Shown: positions 7,846-16,793 of the stretch, one piece after another | Layout of the letters: each line of letters begins with the position of its first letter | How positions within the stretch are numbered: the stretch's first letter is position 1 | NCBI RefSeq assembly: GCF_008271745.1 | Contig: NZ_VKKZ01000021.1 | Location: 496,001 to 560,000, forward strand | Source: Rufibacter glacialis | GTDB taxonomy: Bacteria > Bacteroidota > Bacteroidia > Cytophagales > Hymenobacteraceae | Reading direction: 5' to 3' | Length of the DNA: 64,000 nucleotides | Position numbers and translations under genes: made by a program | Notes under the pieces: model-generated | The model's database searches: none | Seen by the model: the letters and a program-made list of their open reading frames with translations, nothing else | What the model was told of the DNA's origin: nothing

Positions 7846-9333
7846 TTATGCCTGCCTGAAACCGGCGGCAATGGCGTACTTCTCCCGCTGGAACCGGTTG
7901 ACCACCACGCCCAGCAACTGCCGGTGGAAGATGAATCCCAGCAGCCCTACCAGCGCCATGGCGGCAATGCCCCACCACGGTCTATCCATCAGCCCGAAGG
8001 GCAGGTAGATCAGGATGGGCAGCAGGAGGGCCGGCAACATCATGATGAACTGGGAAGCCCCCACCCCCTGCCAGTTGAAAGAAGCGCTCTTGCTCAGGTC
8101 AATGCGTTTCTTGTTGTAGGTGCTCAGGAACAACACCACAAAAGTGTTGATGCCTATGTTGTAGAGAAAACAGGCGGTATTGATGAGCACGATCTTGCCG
8201 CCTATGCCCGGCATGAGCCCGTAGAGCAGCGTGACCAGATACGCAATGGTGCAGGCAGGTACAAAGAGCCAGAACTTGCCCAGGTAAAAGGTATAGGGGC
8301 TCAAGCGCTTGGTGAGCAAGGCATCAAAATGGGCACTCTGCCAGCCCGGCACAAACTGCCCGTAACTGAGCATCAGGAAGCCGGTCATGAAAATACCCGG
8401 GAAGATGAGCATGGCAAAGCCGTTGGTGTAGATCTCATTGGTGTAGAAGATGAACCCGTACGCCAGAAAGAAGACAGACATCATGGTAGTGGACTTGGGC
8501 CGTTTGTGGCGCAGGATCAACTTCAGCTCCAGTCCAATCAGGGTGCCCAGTTCCCCAAAGCGCTGCAAAAAACCGATCTCAGCGGAGGCTCCTACGCTCG
8601 CCTGTTTTCTGACGCGCATCTCTTCTGGGTAGGTATGCGCCATCAGGAACCGGTAATTGAGCAGGTACACGGCCACCAGCAGCACCAGCGGCACCAGCAC
8701 CCACACCGGGTTCTGGCCCAGGGCCTGGAAGAAAGTACCCGAGGCGGCGCCCAAGGAAATGTACCCCAGGTAATCTACCAGGGCCAGGGCTACTACCGCC
8801 AACAGAAACCCCACCGTCACCATGGGTTTCTCTACCAGTTGGCGCTTGAAATACAGGGTCAGGAAATTATTGGTGAGCGTGAGCAGGAAAAGCCCCAGCA
8901 CCCACAGCCACACCCCGCTGGTGCCGTACACCGCAGGCAATACTTTCATCGCGAACGGAATGAACAGCAGCAAGGGCAGAAAATTGAAGAGGCTGGTAAT
9001 GGACTTCCAGAGCACGAAATGCACTAATTTCCCCTTGCCCACCGGCAGGTGCAGATACGGCTGAATGCCCAGCACCGGCAGTTCCTGCATGAAGAACCGC
9101 AACGCCAGGTCTAGCAGAAAGTAATAGAGCAACACCCCGTTGATGATGGCCACCGGATCTTTTCCGGGCAGCAGCTGTTCCAGGATCTTGTCCAGGAACA
9201 GGCTGATCAGCACCACATACAGCAGCAGGATCAGCATGAAGAACCCCAGGACCAGGTTAATGGCCAGGTTCTTCTGCCACACGCTTGACCGGGTGGCTTC
9301 TTTCCATTGGTGAGAAAGTAAAACTTTAAGCAT
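7846..9333 (-). CDS. DUF5687 family ABC transporter permease
   Basis: A 495-residue polytopic membrane protein, matching DUF5687, a Bacteroidota family paired with ABC ATPases. The N-terminus MLKVLLSHQWKEATRSSVW is a cytosolic lead. Around eleven hydrophobic segments follow, with a long polar loop at about 225-265 (HTYPEEMRVRKQASVGASAEIG). It presumably forms the transmembrane part of the exporter with the downstream ATPase. The ATG at 9333 leaves an untranslated leader with no obvious promoter box. Confidence 0.85.
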   Translation of the reverse strand: MLKVLLSHQWKEATRSSVWQKNLAINLVLGFFMLILLLYVVLISLFLDKILEQLLPGKDPVAIINGVLLYYFLLDLALRFFMQELPVLGIQPYLHLPVGKGKLVHFVLWKSITSLFNFLPLLLFIPFAMKVLPAVYGTSGVWLWVLGLFLLTLTNNFLTLYFKRQLVEKPMVTVGFLLAVVALALVDYLGYISLGAASGTFFQALGQNPVWVLVPLVLLVAVYLLNYRFLMAHTYPEEMRVRKQASVGASAEIGFLQRFGELGTLIGLELKLILRHKRPKSTTMMSVFFLAYGFIFYTNEIYTNGFAMLIFPGIFMTGFLMLSYGQFVPGWQSAHFDALLTKRLSPYTFYLGKFWLFVPACTIAYLVTLLYGLMPGIGGKIVLINTACFLYNIGINTFVVLFLSTYNKKRIDLSKSASFNWQGVGASQFIMMLPALLLPILIYLPFGLMDRPWWGIAAMALVGLLGFIFHRQLLGVVVNRFQREKYAIAAGFRQA

Positions 9334-9822
9334 ACGTACAGAAGGATAAGGAGGCCTTTCTCTTCCATTAGTCTGTACAAGCGCCTATATATTACAGGTC
9401 TGTTAGGTCTTTTTACGCCTTTCCTGAGGATGTTTTCTCAAAAACAGGCTAAAAACCAGGGTTCTGAAACCAAAGGAGGATGAAAAGAGAGTGCTTGAAC
9501 CAATCTTGTCGAAGAGACGCCATAGCGGGATTTTATCTGGTAGTTGGGCAAGCAACCCTAGATCTGGCCGTACCAACAAGCAGTAGACGGTTGCTTAACC
9601 ATTTAGGAAAATGCCGCTGTTTAGTGAAAACGGCCCGAAAACAATGGTAAGAAAAGCCTTAACAGGAAAAATCCTCCAAGGCTTGCCCAGATGTAAGGAA
9701 AAGTATCCGCAGAGGATTTTACCTATAAAGCGGCATCTTCTGAAAAAGCAGGAATAAATTTTATAGAAGAAAACAAGAAGGGTCACACGGTCAGGAAGGA
9801 AAACCCACGTGGAACAGAAAAT
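9334..9822. other. intergenic region with hairpin-family copies
   Basis: Nearly 490 bp without a credible gene. A 63-codon minus-strand frame (9595-9786) has no family resemblance and is Phe/Gly-rich. Hairpin-family copies are recognisable at about 9425-9457 (GTTTTCtcaAAAAC core) and 9601-9641 (GCCGctGTTTagtgAAAacGGC). Otherwise nothing is seen. Confidence 0.5.
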
Positions 9823-10464
9823 TTATGCCGCGGCTACCTCCAGGCTTTCCAGTTCACAATAGGCGCCTTTCAAGGATTTGAGGTGGTTGCCGAACATCTT
9901 CCGGATGTACCATCTCAGGAAGAAATAGCCCAGCACGGCCCCAATCACAAACCCCAGGATCAACCGGAAATACATCTGCTCCCAGGGCAGGTGCGAGAGG
10001 CTGATGCCTTTGGCCAGTTTCAGGTAGGCCAACTGCCCGGCGGCCAGGCCGATGGGCGCCAGGAGCATGTTCGTCCAGAAATAGAGCTTGGTAAGCCCAT
10101 GGAGCATCTCAATCAGGTTGCCTAAGGTGGCCCTCAGGTTGGTGGTAGTCACATTCAAGCCTTTCAAATAAGACAGCCGAGCCCAGAAATAGCCCAGGAA
10201 CGGCAGGCAGATCACCATCACCACCATGCACAGCGCCTGAAAAGCCGGGTCTTCCTTGAAGAAGATAGCCCCCAGGCCCGCCACCAGAATGGTCATGACC
10301 TGCACCCCCAACTCAAAGTAGATGTTGCGTTTCAGGGTGGTCACGGCATTCTCCGTGCGGGCTTTGAGCAGGCCCGCAATCTGGGACTCCGTCACTTGGT
10401 GGGCGGCGGCAGCCTGGGCGGCATATACCTTCCAGGTATCTTTGAGGCTATCTAATTTCATCAT
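9823..10464 (-). CDS. hypothetical membrane protein, possible anti-sigma partner
   Basis: A 213-residue protein with a soluble N-terminus (1-48, LDSLKDTWKVYAAQ...SQIAGLLKARTEN) and four membrane segments (about 50-66, 73-91, 127-150 and 168-185). Its start overlaps the 3' end of the ECF sigma gene by 17 bp, so translation is probably coupled. Sigma genes in this position usually have an anti-sigma factor next to them. There is no FecR or zinc anti-sigma motif, so the role is inferred from position only. Confidence 0.7.
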   Translation of the reverse strand: MMKLDSLKDTWKVYAAQAAAAHQVTESQIAGLLKARTENAVTTLKRNIYFELGVQVMTILVAGLGAIFFKEDPAFQALCMVVMVICLPFLGYFWARLSYLKGLNVTTTNLRATLGNLIEMLHGLTKLYFWTNMLLAPIGLAAGQLAYLKLAKGISLSHLPWEQMYFRLILGFVIGAVLGYFFLRWYIRKMFGNHLKSLKGAYCELESLEVAAA

Positions 10465-11026
10465 ACACCGGGGTTAACAACTTCTCTAATTTCGCCTTGA
10501 TGCGGTTCAATTTCACACCCACGTTTGATTTGGTGATACCTATGATTTCAGCCATTTCATCATAGCTTCTATCTTCCAGGTACAGCATCACAATGGCCTT
10601 CTCTACCTGAGAAAGCTGGTCAATAGCGGCATAGAGGTACTTGATTTTCAATTCGTACTCAGCGGAGGTATCTGGCGCGGCCGGAATCTGCAGGTCCATG
10701 TCTGAGAGAGACCCGTGGTGCGGCCGGCGGCTTTCCTTCCGGAAACTGGAGACAGCGGTGTTCAGCGCCACCCGGTACATCCAGGTACTTACCTTGGATT
10801 CGTGCTTAAACGTAGGATAGGACCGCCAAAGTTGCAGTACTATTTCCTGAAACAGATCTTTCCGCTCTTCCGGGTCCCGGCAGTACATGCTGCATACCTT
10901 ATGGATCAGAGCCTGATCCTGGGCAATGAGCTTGACAAATTCTGCGCGTAAGGCCGGATTCTCCACCGTGGTACGAAAAGGTTTACATATTAGTAGCCAA
11001 GGCCACTGGTAAATTACAGGAACCAC
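10448..11026 (-). CDS. RNA polymerase sigma factor, ECF (sigma-70) family
   Basis: Alternative sigma factor. Region 2 covers about 28-95 (DLFQEIVLQLWRSYPTF then STWMYRVALNTA) and region 4 about 130-186 (LSQVEKAIVMLYLEDRSYDEMAEIIGITKSNVGVKLNRIKAKL), with the linker between. The first 21 residues (MVPVIYQWPWLLICKPFRTTV) do not look like a sigma N-terminus. A GTG at about residue 22 (VENPALRAEF) is a plausible true start. It overlaps the downstream membrane protein gene, which may control its activity. The regulon cannot be read from sequence. Confidence 0.9.
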   Translation of the reverse strand: MVPVIYQWPWLLICKPFRTTVENPALRAEFVKLIAQDQALIHKVCSMYCRDPEERKDLFQEIVLQLWRSYPTFKHESKVSTWMYRVALNTAVSSFRKESRRPHHGSLSDMDLQIPAAPDTSAEYELKIKYLYAAIDQLSQVEKAIVMLYLEDRSYDEMAEIIGITKSNVGVKLNRIKAKLEKLLTPVYDEIR

Positions 11027-11391
11027 CTGAAATACGGAACAGTCTGCCTCTAATAAACCTGTTTATGGGCCCTTTCCTGAAAAAGAACCTAAAACGGCTG
11101 GTCTGAGGTGAATTTCTGTTTTGGTTCAGGATCTGGTGTTATTTCCTTATTAGCTTCTATTTATTCTCAACTAAGGACCGCCTTTCCCGGTTTCGCTGCG
11201 AGGCAGCGAGGGCAGTCGCAGACTTCCCAAATTGGTAGGTCCAAGTTGAAAACTTGAACCAGATATTTGTTGGTTGGAGAAGTAAATCTGCGCTTTCCTT
11301 CGTTCCTCATAGGGGAGTATAAAATTGTTAGGCAGTAAGGCATTTCCCTGCTTCTTTCTGTAAATCAAGCCCAAAACCCAATACCGGGGTT

Positions 11392-11501
11392 CCTTCTCCC
11401 TCAGGGAGAAGGTTAGGATGAGGGAAATGTTGCCAAGTAGATAGGCCTTTGCTTTGAACACCCGCAGCCCCTCACCCTAGCCCTCTCCCCCGGGGAGAGG
11501 G
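11392..11501. repeat. inverted pair of CCCTCNCCCTA-type repeats
   Basis: A hairpin repeat at 11392-11424 (CCTTCTCCCTCAGGGAGAAGG then TTAGGATGAGGG) and its inverted relative at 11468-11501 (CCCTCACCCTAGCCCTCTCC, then GGGGAGAGGG) flank 43 bp. This class of short repeat occurs in many bacterial genomes. The surrounding spacer 11027-11651 otherwise holds no gene; a 96-codon minus-strand frame across it is built largely from the repeats. Confidence 0.75.
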
Positions 11502-11651
11502 AAATTCTGTTATCACGCCTTTTCCCTGCCTTTGGCACTTTGCTAAAAGTCTTCGCTACCCCAAGAATAGCGGAAACCCTCTTCCCTCACCTCTTTAGGA
11601 ACCACAACCTACCTCCGCTTTAAACCGGCAGTAAACGAAAAGCTTCCTCCG

Positions 11652-11690
11652 TAAAAAAAAGCCCTGCCAGAAAAGATCTGGCAGGGCTTC
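11652..11690 (-). terminator. rho-independent terminator of glutamate dehydrogenase gene
   Basis: GCCCTGCCAG (11661-11670) pairs with CTGGCAGGGC (11679-11688). On the minus strand the stem is followed by eight T residues (the A run 11653-11660). Confidence 0.92.
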
Positions 11691-11734
11691 CTGTTTTCAG
11701 GCTGATTTCCGGAAAACAAGCAAAAAAACAAACC

Positions 11735-13159
11735 TTACGGGAAAATACCCAGCGACTGGTAGCTGACGCCAATCTTCTCAATGGCAGCATAGAAACCAGC
11801 GGTACGCAGGTCAGTGATGCCTTTGATCTGGTGCGTCACCTCCCGCATTTCCTGGTAAGCTGTGATCATGGTGTCTTCCAGGCCAGAATACACCAGGTCG
11901 CGTTCATCGGCGCCGTGGATGATCAGGAGTTTCTCCTCGGCGGTAAGGGTTTTCCCGGTGGTTTTCTCAATAGTGCTCACTAAACGTTTCAGGCTGGCTT
12001 CCTCGGCGCGTTTGCCCATGCGCCCGAAGCGCACGTTAGACAAGTTCTTGAGCCACTCAAAGTAAGAAACGGTTACCCCACCCGCGTTCAGGTACAGATC
12101 CGGAAGAATCACCACACCGCGGGCATGCAAGATGCGCTCCGCTTCCTGCGTGATAGGACCGTTCGCACCCTCGGCAATGATTTTGGCTTGGATGCGCTCA
12201 GCGTTATCCAGGTGAATCACGTTCTCCAGGGCAGCCGGCAGCAACACGTCACATTCGTACTCCAGCATCTCCGCTGAGTTGGGGATGAATTTCCCGTCAG
12301 GGTATCCCTCAAACGTACTGTTTTCTTTCCGGTACAGGAAAATGCTGTCAATGTCCAGTCCGTCGGGGTTAAAGAGACCGCCTTCACGCTCGGCCACTCC
12401 AATGATCAGGGCACCGTCTTGCTGCAGGAACTTGCCGGCATGGTAGCCCACGTTCCCTATCCCCTGGATGATGATCCGCTTGCCGGCTACGCCGCTGCTC
12501 AGGCCAAGGGGCTTGAGTACCGCCTCGTCATGCAAGGCTTCGCGCAGCCCGAAGAAGATACCTAAACCAGTGGCCTCGTTCCGGCCCCTGATCCCGCCCT
12601 GGCCTACCGGCTTCCCGGTCACGCAGCCTAAGGCGTTGGTCTCGCCAAACTTGAAGGTGTGGTAGGTATCGGCTATCCAGGCCATTTCGCGGCTACCGGT
12701 GCCATAGTCGGGCGCGGGCACATCTACGGCCGGGCCGATGAGGTTTTTCTTGATGAGTTCTGAGGCAAACCGGCGGGTAACCCGTTCCAGCGTCTCAACC
12801 GAGGAGGTTCTGGGGTTGATCTTGACCCCACCTTTAGCCCCGCCAAACGGCACATCTACCACGGCACACTTGAATGTCATGAGGGTGGCCAGCGCTACTA
12901 CCTCATCTTCGTCTACGTGCATGCTGTACCGGATACCGCCTTTAGTAGGCAGCTTGTGTTGGCTGTGCTGGGCCCTTATTCCCTCAAACACCTGTATCTG
13001 GCCGTCTACCTCAACCGGGAAGTTGACTTTGTAGACACTGTTACAGATCTTGATCTGGGAGATGATACCAGGGTGGAGTTTGGAATGTTGGGCTGCCTGG
13101 TCAAAGTAATAATGGACACTGTCCAGAAACTCTCTGCCGGGTGAAACGGGTTGGCTCAT
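11735..13159 (-). CDS. Glu/Leu/Phe/Val dehydrogenase (glutamate dehydrogenase)
   Basis: Reversible oxidative deamination of glutamate to 2-oxoglutarate, cytosolic, linking nitrogen and carbon metabolism. At 474 residues it is slightly longer than the 420-450 of the hexameric enzymes. Substrate-site motifs are LPTKGGIRYS (about 71-80) and TFKCAVVDVPFGGAKGG (about 94-110) with the catalytic Lys/Asp. The nucleotide motif GIGNVG is near 224-229. Insertions at about 160-200 and near the C-terminus account for the length. Cofactor preference is uncertain. A perfect palindrome lies about 65 bp upstream in the divergent spacer. Confidence 0.92.
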   Translation of the reverse strand: MSQPVSPGREFLDSVHYYFDQAAQHSKLHPGIISQIKICNSVYKVNFPVEVDGQIQVFEGIRAQHSQHKLPTKGGIRYSMHVDEDEVVALATLMTFKCAVVDVPFGGAKGGVKINPRTSSVETLERVTRRFASELIKKNLIGPAVDVPAPDYGTGSREMAWIADTYHTFKFGETNALGCVTGKPVGQGGIRGRNEATGLGIFFGLREALHDEAVLKPLGLSSGVAGKRIIIQGIGNVGYHAGKFLQQDGALIIGVAEREGGLFNPDGLDIDSIFLYRKENSTFEGYPDGKFIPNSAEMLEYECDVLLPAALENVIHLDNAERIQAKIIAEGANGPITQEAERILHARGVVILPDLYLNAGGVTVSYFEWLKNLSNVRFGRMGKRAEEASLKRLVSTIEKTTGKTLTAEEKLLIIHGADERDLVYSGLEDTMITAYQEMREVTHQIKGITDLRTAGFYAAIEKIGVSYQSLGIFP

Positions 13160-13222
13160 AGTTCATGCATTTGGTGGTCCTGAGTAAAACGTACTAACAC
13201 ACGTTCACGTTGCTTGCCCTTG

Positions 13223-13248
13223 AAAATGTTCCACGAAGAACATTTTTT
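13223..13248. promoter_or_regulatory. perfect 9-bp palindrome between divergent gdh and peptidase genes
   Basis: AAAATGTTC (13223-13231), loop CACGAA, then GAACATTTT (13238-13246) and two more T. On the plus strand it resembles a terminator with a T run, but no plus-strand gene ends here. An operator or attenuator for the divergent genes fits its place better. Confidence 0.6.
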
Positions 13249-13264
13249 CCTCCCCCTTTTGGCG

Positions 13265-13293
13265 CTGTTTTCCTGAAAAAGGGCTTGAAACAG
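13265..13293. repeat. two-tier hairpin, family member in a divergent spacer
   Basis: CTGTTTTC (13265-13272) pairs with tGAAACAG (13286-13293) around an irregular loop. It lies 5' of both flanking genes, so it cannot be a simple terminator for either. Confidence 0.5.
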
Positions 13294-13387
13294 TTTCTCA
13301 TCGGGGCAGGCCGCAGGTTATTGGTTTCTCCCGATTATTGCGGAAATTACACGACAGAAAACCCCATTTAGACAACCACTCCTTCTT

Positions 13388-14764
13388 ATGCTTCTTTCTT
13401 TTCCTTCTTTTGCCCGCGTAGGGGCCGCTGCGGCCGGCGTTTTCCTGCTCTCCCACCTGGCCGGGGCCCAAACCATTGTCAAAACCGACCCTGTGATCAA
13501 GTCCCTGACCGAGCAGGTCTCTGCCCAGGAACTGGAGCGGTTGGTGCGCGGCCTGGTGAGCTTTGAGACCCGCCATTCGCTGAGCACGGTCAAAGACAAG
13601 AAAAAAGGCATTGGCGCCGCCCGTAACTGGGCCGAGGCCGAATTCAAAAAAGCCGCCGCCACCTCTAACGGCCGCATGACGGTGACCCAGGACAAATACA
13701 CCATCAAAGCCGACGGCCGCCGCATCAAGGAAGACGTGGAAATGGCCAACGTGATGGCCACCCTCAAAGGCACTGATCCCGCTGATGACCGCGTGTTCAT
13801 TGTGAGCGGGCACATTGATTCCCGCAACTCAGATGTGATGGATGCCACCGGCAAAGCCCCCGGCGCCAATGATGACGCTTCTGGTACCGCCGCCGTGCTA
13901 GAACTGGCCCGCGTCATGGCCAAGCAGTCCTTTCCCGCCACCATCATCTTTGTGTGCGTGCAGGGCGAAGAGCAGGGCCTATACGGCGCCAAGCACCTAG
14001 CAGAGCGTGCCAAAGCCGAGAACTGGAACCTGGTGGCTATGCTCAACAATGACATGATCGGGAATTCTTTCTCAGACGAAACCAACCTGAAAGACAACAC
14101 CCGCGTGCGGATTTTCTCTGAGGGTGTTCCCGCGCTGGAAACCCCTGAGATGACGGCCCTGCGCAAAAGCACCGGCGGTGAGAACGACAGCCGCAGCCGC
14201 CAACTGGCCCGCTACATGAAGGAGATGACTTCGCGGTACGTGCCCCAGCTGGAGGTGGTCCTGAACTACCGCACCGACCGTTTCCTGCGCGGCGGCGACC
14301 ATACCCCCTTCAGCCAGGCCGGTTTCACCGCCATCAGGGTATGCGAGATGAACGAGAACTACCGCTACCAACACCAGAACGTGCGCACCGAAAACGGCAT
14401 CGCCTACGGTGACTTCCCGGAGCACGTGGACTTTGAGTACGTGCGCAAGAACACCGCCATGAACCTGGCCACCCTGGCAAACCTGGCCCTGGCCCCTTAT
14501 TCACCTGAGGAAGTAGGCGTAGTCACCAGCAACCTCACCAACCAGACTGAGTTGAGATGGAAGGCCCCCGCCAAAGGCGAAAGACCCGTGGGTTACTACA
14601 TTCTCATGCGGGAAACCTCAGCGCCCATGTGGGAGAAGAAGATCTATGTGGAAGGCACCACCACTACCCTGCCCTACTCCAAAGACAATTATTTCTTTGC
14701 CGTACAGGCCGTAGACGCGGAAGGCCATGAAAGCCTGCCCGTCATGCCCAAGCCTCTTCGGTAA
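13388..14764 (+). CDS. M28 family metallopeptidase, secreted
   Basis: Exported zinc aminopeptidase. Signal peptide is about 1-28 (ends HLAGAQ). Two-metal ligands are visible in order: His in SGHIDS (near 139), Asp in GANDDASG (near 161), the Glu pair in QGEEQG (near 195), Asp in NNDMIGN (near 221) and His in GGDHTPF (near 302). The last 95 residues (TNQTELRWKAPAKGERPVGYY...FFAVQAVDAEGHES) read as a fibronectin III-like domain. The 458 residues are typical of Bacteroidota relatives. Peptide preference is unknown. A terminator follows at 14777. Confidence 0.93.
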   Translation: MLLSFPSFARVGAAAAGVFLLSHLAGAQTIVKTDPVIKSLTEQVSAQELERLVRGLVSFETRHSLSTVKDKKKGIGAARNWAEAEFKKAAATSNGRMTVTQDKYTIKADGRRIKEDVEMANVMATLKGTDPADDRVFIVSGHIDSRNSDVMDATGKAPGANDDASGTAAVLELARVMAKQSFPATIIFVCVQGEEQGLYGAKHLAERAKAENWNLVAMLNNDMIGNSFSDETNLKDNTRVRIFSEGVPALETPEMTALRKSTGGENDSRSRQLARYMKEMTSRYVPQLEVVLNYRTDRFLRGGDHTPFSQAGFTAIRVCEMNENYRYQHQNVRTENGIAYGDFPEHVDFEYVRKNTAMNLATLANLALAPYSPEEVGVVTSNLTNQTELRWKAPAKGERPVGYYILMRETSAPMWEKKIYVEGTTTTLPYSKDNYFFAVQAVDAEGHESLPVMPKPLR

Positions 14765-14776
14765 GAGCCTTCCCCT

Positions 14777-14806
14777 AGCCCTTCTCCCACAGAGAGGGGC
14801 TTTTTT
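14777..14806 (+). terminator. terminator of the M28 peptidase gene
   Basis: AGCCCTTCTC (14777-14786) pairs with GAGAGGGGCT (14792-14801) apart from one t.g pair, followed by TTTTTT. Confidence 0.8.
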
Positions 14807-14853
14807 GGAAGGTGTTTCAGGATAGGTTTGAGAAAAGCAGGAAAAAGCCCTAC

Positions 14854-15020
14854 TGTAGCGGCGTTACACCGTAACGCCGTGGCTCCACGGATCAATACTG
14901 GGCCCATCAGGCAAAAACCACCTTGGCAGCGTCTGGTTCTTGCGGGGCAGGTAGGCAGGCCTGTTCTGTGGGGAAACCTCTGTTTTATTGAACCGCGGCG
15001 TTACAATGTAACGCCGCTAC
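14854..15020. repeat. paired palindromic repeat (REP/MITE-like), copy 2
   Basis: Same architecture as the element at 1857: palindrome CGGCGTTAC-n3-GTAACGCCG at 14854-14879 and an opposite copy at 14995-15020, outer ends TGTAGC and GCTAC. The internal 115 bp differ from copy 1 and contain no tandem array. It has inserted between the M28 and HTTM genes. Confidence 0.85.
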
Positions 15021-15040
15021 CTTTTGCAAAACCAAGGAAT

Positions 15041-15078
15041 CTGTTTAGCTCTTTTTCTCCAAAACAAGCCCAAAACAG
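15041..15078. repeat. two-tier hairpin, family member
   Basis: CTGTTT/AAACAG outer arms and TTTT(C)/AAAA inner arms (15041-15078). An upstream extension of the HTTM reading frame runs through it, which argues that the extension is not coding. Confidence 0.6.
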
Positions 15079-15125
15079 TTTATCAGAATAAGGCTCTTCC
15101 TGTTTGTCATTTCGTAATAGTACGC

Positions 15126-16544
15126 ATGAGCTCAAATACTACTTATATACAAGCCAAACCATCGCTTTTCACCTGGCTTAGGCAGCCGGTAGACAATGCG
15201 CCGTTGGTGGTGTTCCGGTGGTGTTTTGGGCTTTTGCTGTTCCTGGAATCAGGCGGAGCGATTTTAACAGGCTGGGTGAAGAAGGCCTTGGTAGAGCCTG
15301 CCGTGCATTTCCCCTTTATTGGGTTTGAATGGCTGAAACCGCTTCCGGGCAACGGCATGTATTTCTACTACGGGGTAATGGCGGTACTGGGGCTGCTGGT
15401 GATGGTGGGCCTTTTTTACCGGGCCAGCATTACCGCCTTCACGCTTCTGTGGTGGGGCGCTTACCTCATGCAGAAAGCCAGTTACAACAACCATTACTAC
15501 CTGTTGCTGGTGCTGTGTTTCCTGATGATGCTGGTACCGGCCCACGCCTACGCCTCCCTAGACGCGAAACGGCGCCCGGAACTTCGCTCACCCAGTTGCC
15601 CGCGCTGGTGCCTGTTGATCTTTGTGGTGCAGATGGCCATTGTCTATACCTATGCTGCCCTGGCCAAGATAGAGGCTGACTGGCTGGCGGGCATTCCCAT
15701 TAACATGTGGTTTGCCAATAAGAGCCACTTCTATCTTATTGGCGGACTTCTGCAAGAGGCCTGTTTCCAGAAACTGGTAGTCTACGGGGGTATCTTCTTT
15801 GACCTTTTGATTGTTCCGCTGCTGCTGTGGCGCCCCACCAGGAAGTGGGCGTTCATTCTGGCGATCTTCTTTCATGGGTTCAACTCAGCGGTGTTCCACA
15901 TTGGCATTTTCCCGTACCTGGCCCTGGCCCTCTGCCTTTTCTTTTTCCCCCCGGAAACCATACGAAGGAAGCTGCTGCCCCGTAAGCCAGCTTTTGCCCC
16001 TGACGCGCCTGTTTGCTCCACCCACGGGTTACGAACAAGGGAAAAAGCCCTATTCCTTCTCTTAGGGCTCCATTTCCTGGTGCAGATAGCCCTGCCCCTG
16101 CGGCACTGGTGGTTTCCGGGCAATGCCAACTGGACCGAGGAAGGTCACCGCATGGCCTGGCACATGATGCTGCGCTCCAAATCCGGTTACGCGCAGTACC
16201 GGGTGGTGGCAGACGGCCAAGTCTTCTGGGAATACCCCCAGCAGCACCTTACCCCCAAGCAGGCCCGTATGGTAGCCACCCATCCAGATTTGATCTGGCA
16301 ATACAGTCAGTTTCTGAAAAACAAGTACCAAACGCTGGGCTATTCCCAAGTGAAGGTATTTGCGCATACCCAGGTAAGCTTAAATCGGCGTCCGCACCAA
16401 CTGCTGGTAGACTCCACCGTGAACCTGGCAGCGGTTCCCTGGAGCCCGCACCGCCCATCGCCTTGGGTGCTTCCCTTGCAGGAAGATAAGAGCCCTGCCA
16501 CCCCAGAAGGTACCAAAGAGGGTGCCCGAGGCAGCTTTGAGTAA
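15126..16544 (+). CDS. HTTM domain-containing membrane protein
   Basis: A 472-residue protein of the HTTM family (horizontally transferred transmembrane domain, related to vitamin K-dependent gamma-carboxylase). About eight membrane segments lie between residues 30 and 330: FRWCFGLLLFLESG, YGVMAVLGLLVMVGLF, YLLLVLCFLMMLVPAHAY, LIFVVQMAIVYTYAALAKI and others. The ALAKIEADWL and HGFNSAVFHIG motifs are family hallmarks. The soluble C-terminal 150 residues (RHWWFPGNANWTEEGHRMAWHMM...) are also typical. Bacterial function is not established. The frame stays open upstream to 15024, but MSSNTTY at 15126 is preferred because the extension crosses a hairpin repeat. Confidence 0.85.
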   Translation: MSSNTTYIQAKPSLFTWLRQPVDNAPLVVFRWCFGLLLFLESGGAILTGWVKKALVEPAVHFPFIGFEWLKPLPGNGMYFYYGVMAVLGLLVMVGLFYRASITAFTLLWWGAYLMQKASYNNHYYLLLVLCFLMMLVPAHAYASLDAKRRPELRSPSCPRWCLLIFVVQMAIVYTYAALAKIEADWLAGIPINMWFANKSHFYLIGGLLQEACFQKLVVYGGIFFDLLIVPLLLWRPTRKWAFILAIFFHGFNSAVFHIGIFPYLALALCLFFFPPETIRRKLLPRKPAFAPDAPVCSTHGLRTREKALFLLLGLHFLVQIALPLRHWWFPGNANWTEEGHRMAWHMMLRSKSGYAQYRVVADGQVFWEYPQQHLTPKQARMVATHPDLIWQYSQFLKNKYQTLGYSQVKVFAHTQVSLNRRPHQLLVDSTVNLAAVPWSPHRPSPWVLPLQEDKSPATPEGTKEGARGSFE

Positions 16545-16793
16545 GGTCTGGTTTCCCGTTTTAGCGCCGCCGCCGTTCCCTAGGCCCTTTCTTGGCAGCG
16601 GGGCCTGGAACAAAAGACTTTCCACCAACCTTTTACCCCTTAATTTAGTAAGTGCACGTATGGGGCTTTGTCTAAAGCTTTGTAAAGCCGTTGCCAGTAC
16701 TTCCTTTCCCACCAAGGTCTTACCTTGTCTATTGGCCAAAAGCACACAGAACACGCAAGGCAAGCCCTCTTAACCCATTTTTAGCTGTAGTAT

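Noticed and set aside
7924..9027. 367-codon plus-strand frame opposite the DUF5687 gene
   Set aside because: Shadow of the real minus-strand gene: Gln/His-rich composition from reversed codons.
9595..9786. 63-codon minus-strand frame in the spacer before DUF5687
   Set aside because: Composition unlike the genes of the window and it crosses a hairpin-family copy.
9804..9819. parS-like CCCACGTGGAACA
   Set aside because: Only one half matches the parS consensus; the left half has too many mismatches.
11171..11461. 96-codon frame upstream of the glutamate dehydrogenase terminator
   Set aside because: Built mostly from CCCTC-type repeats, with no family resemblance.
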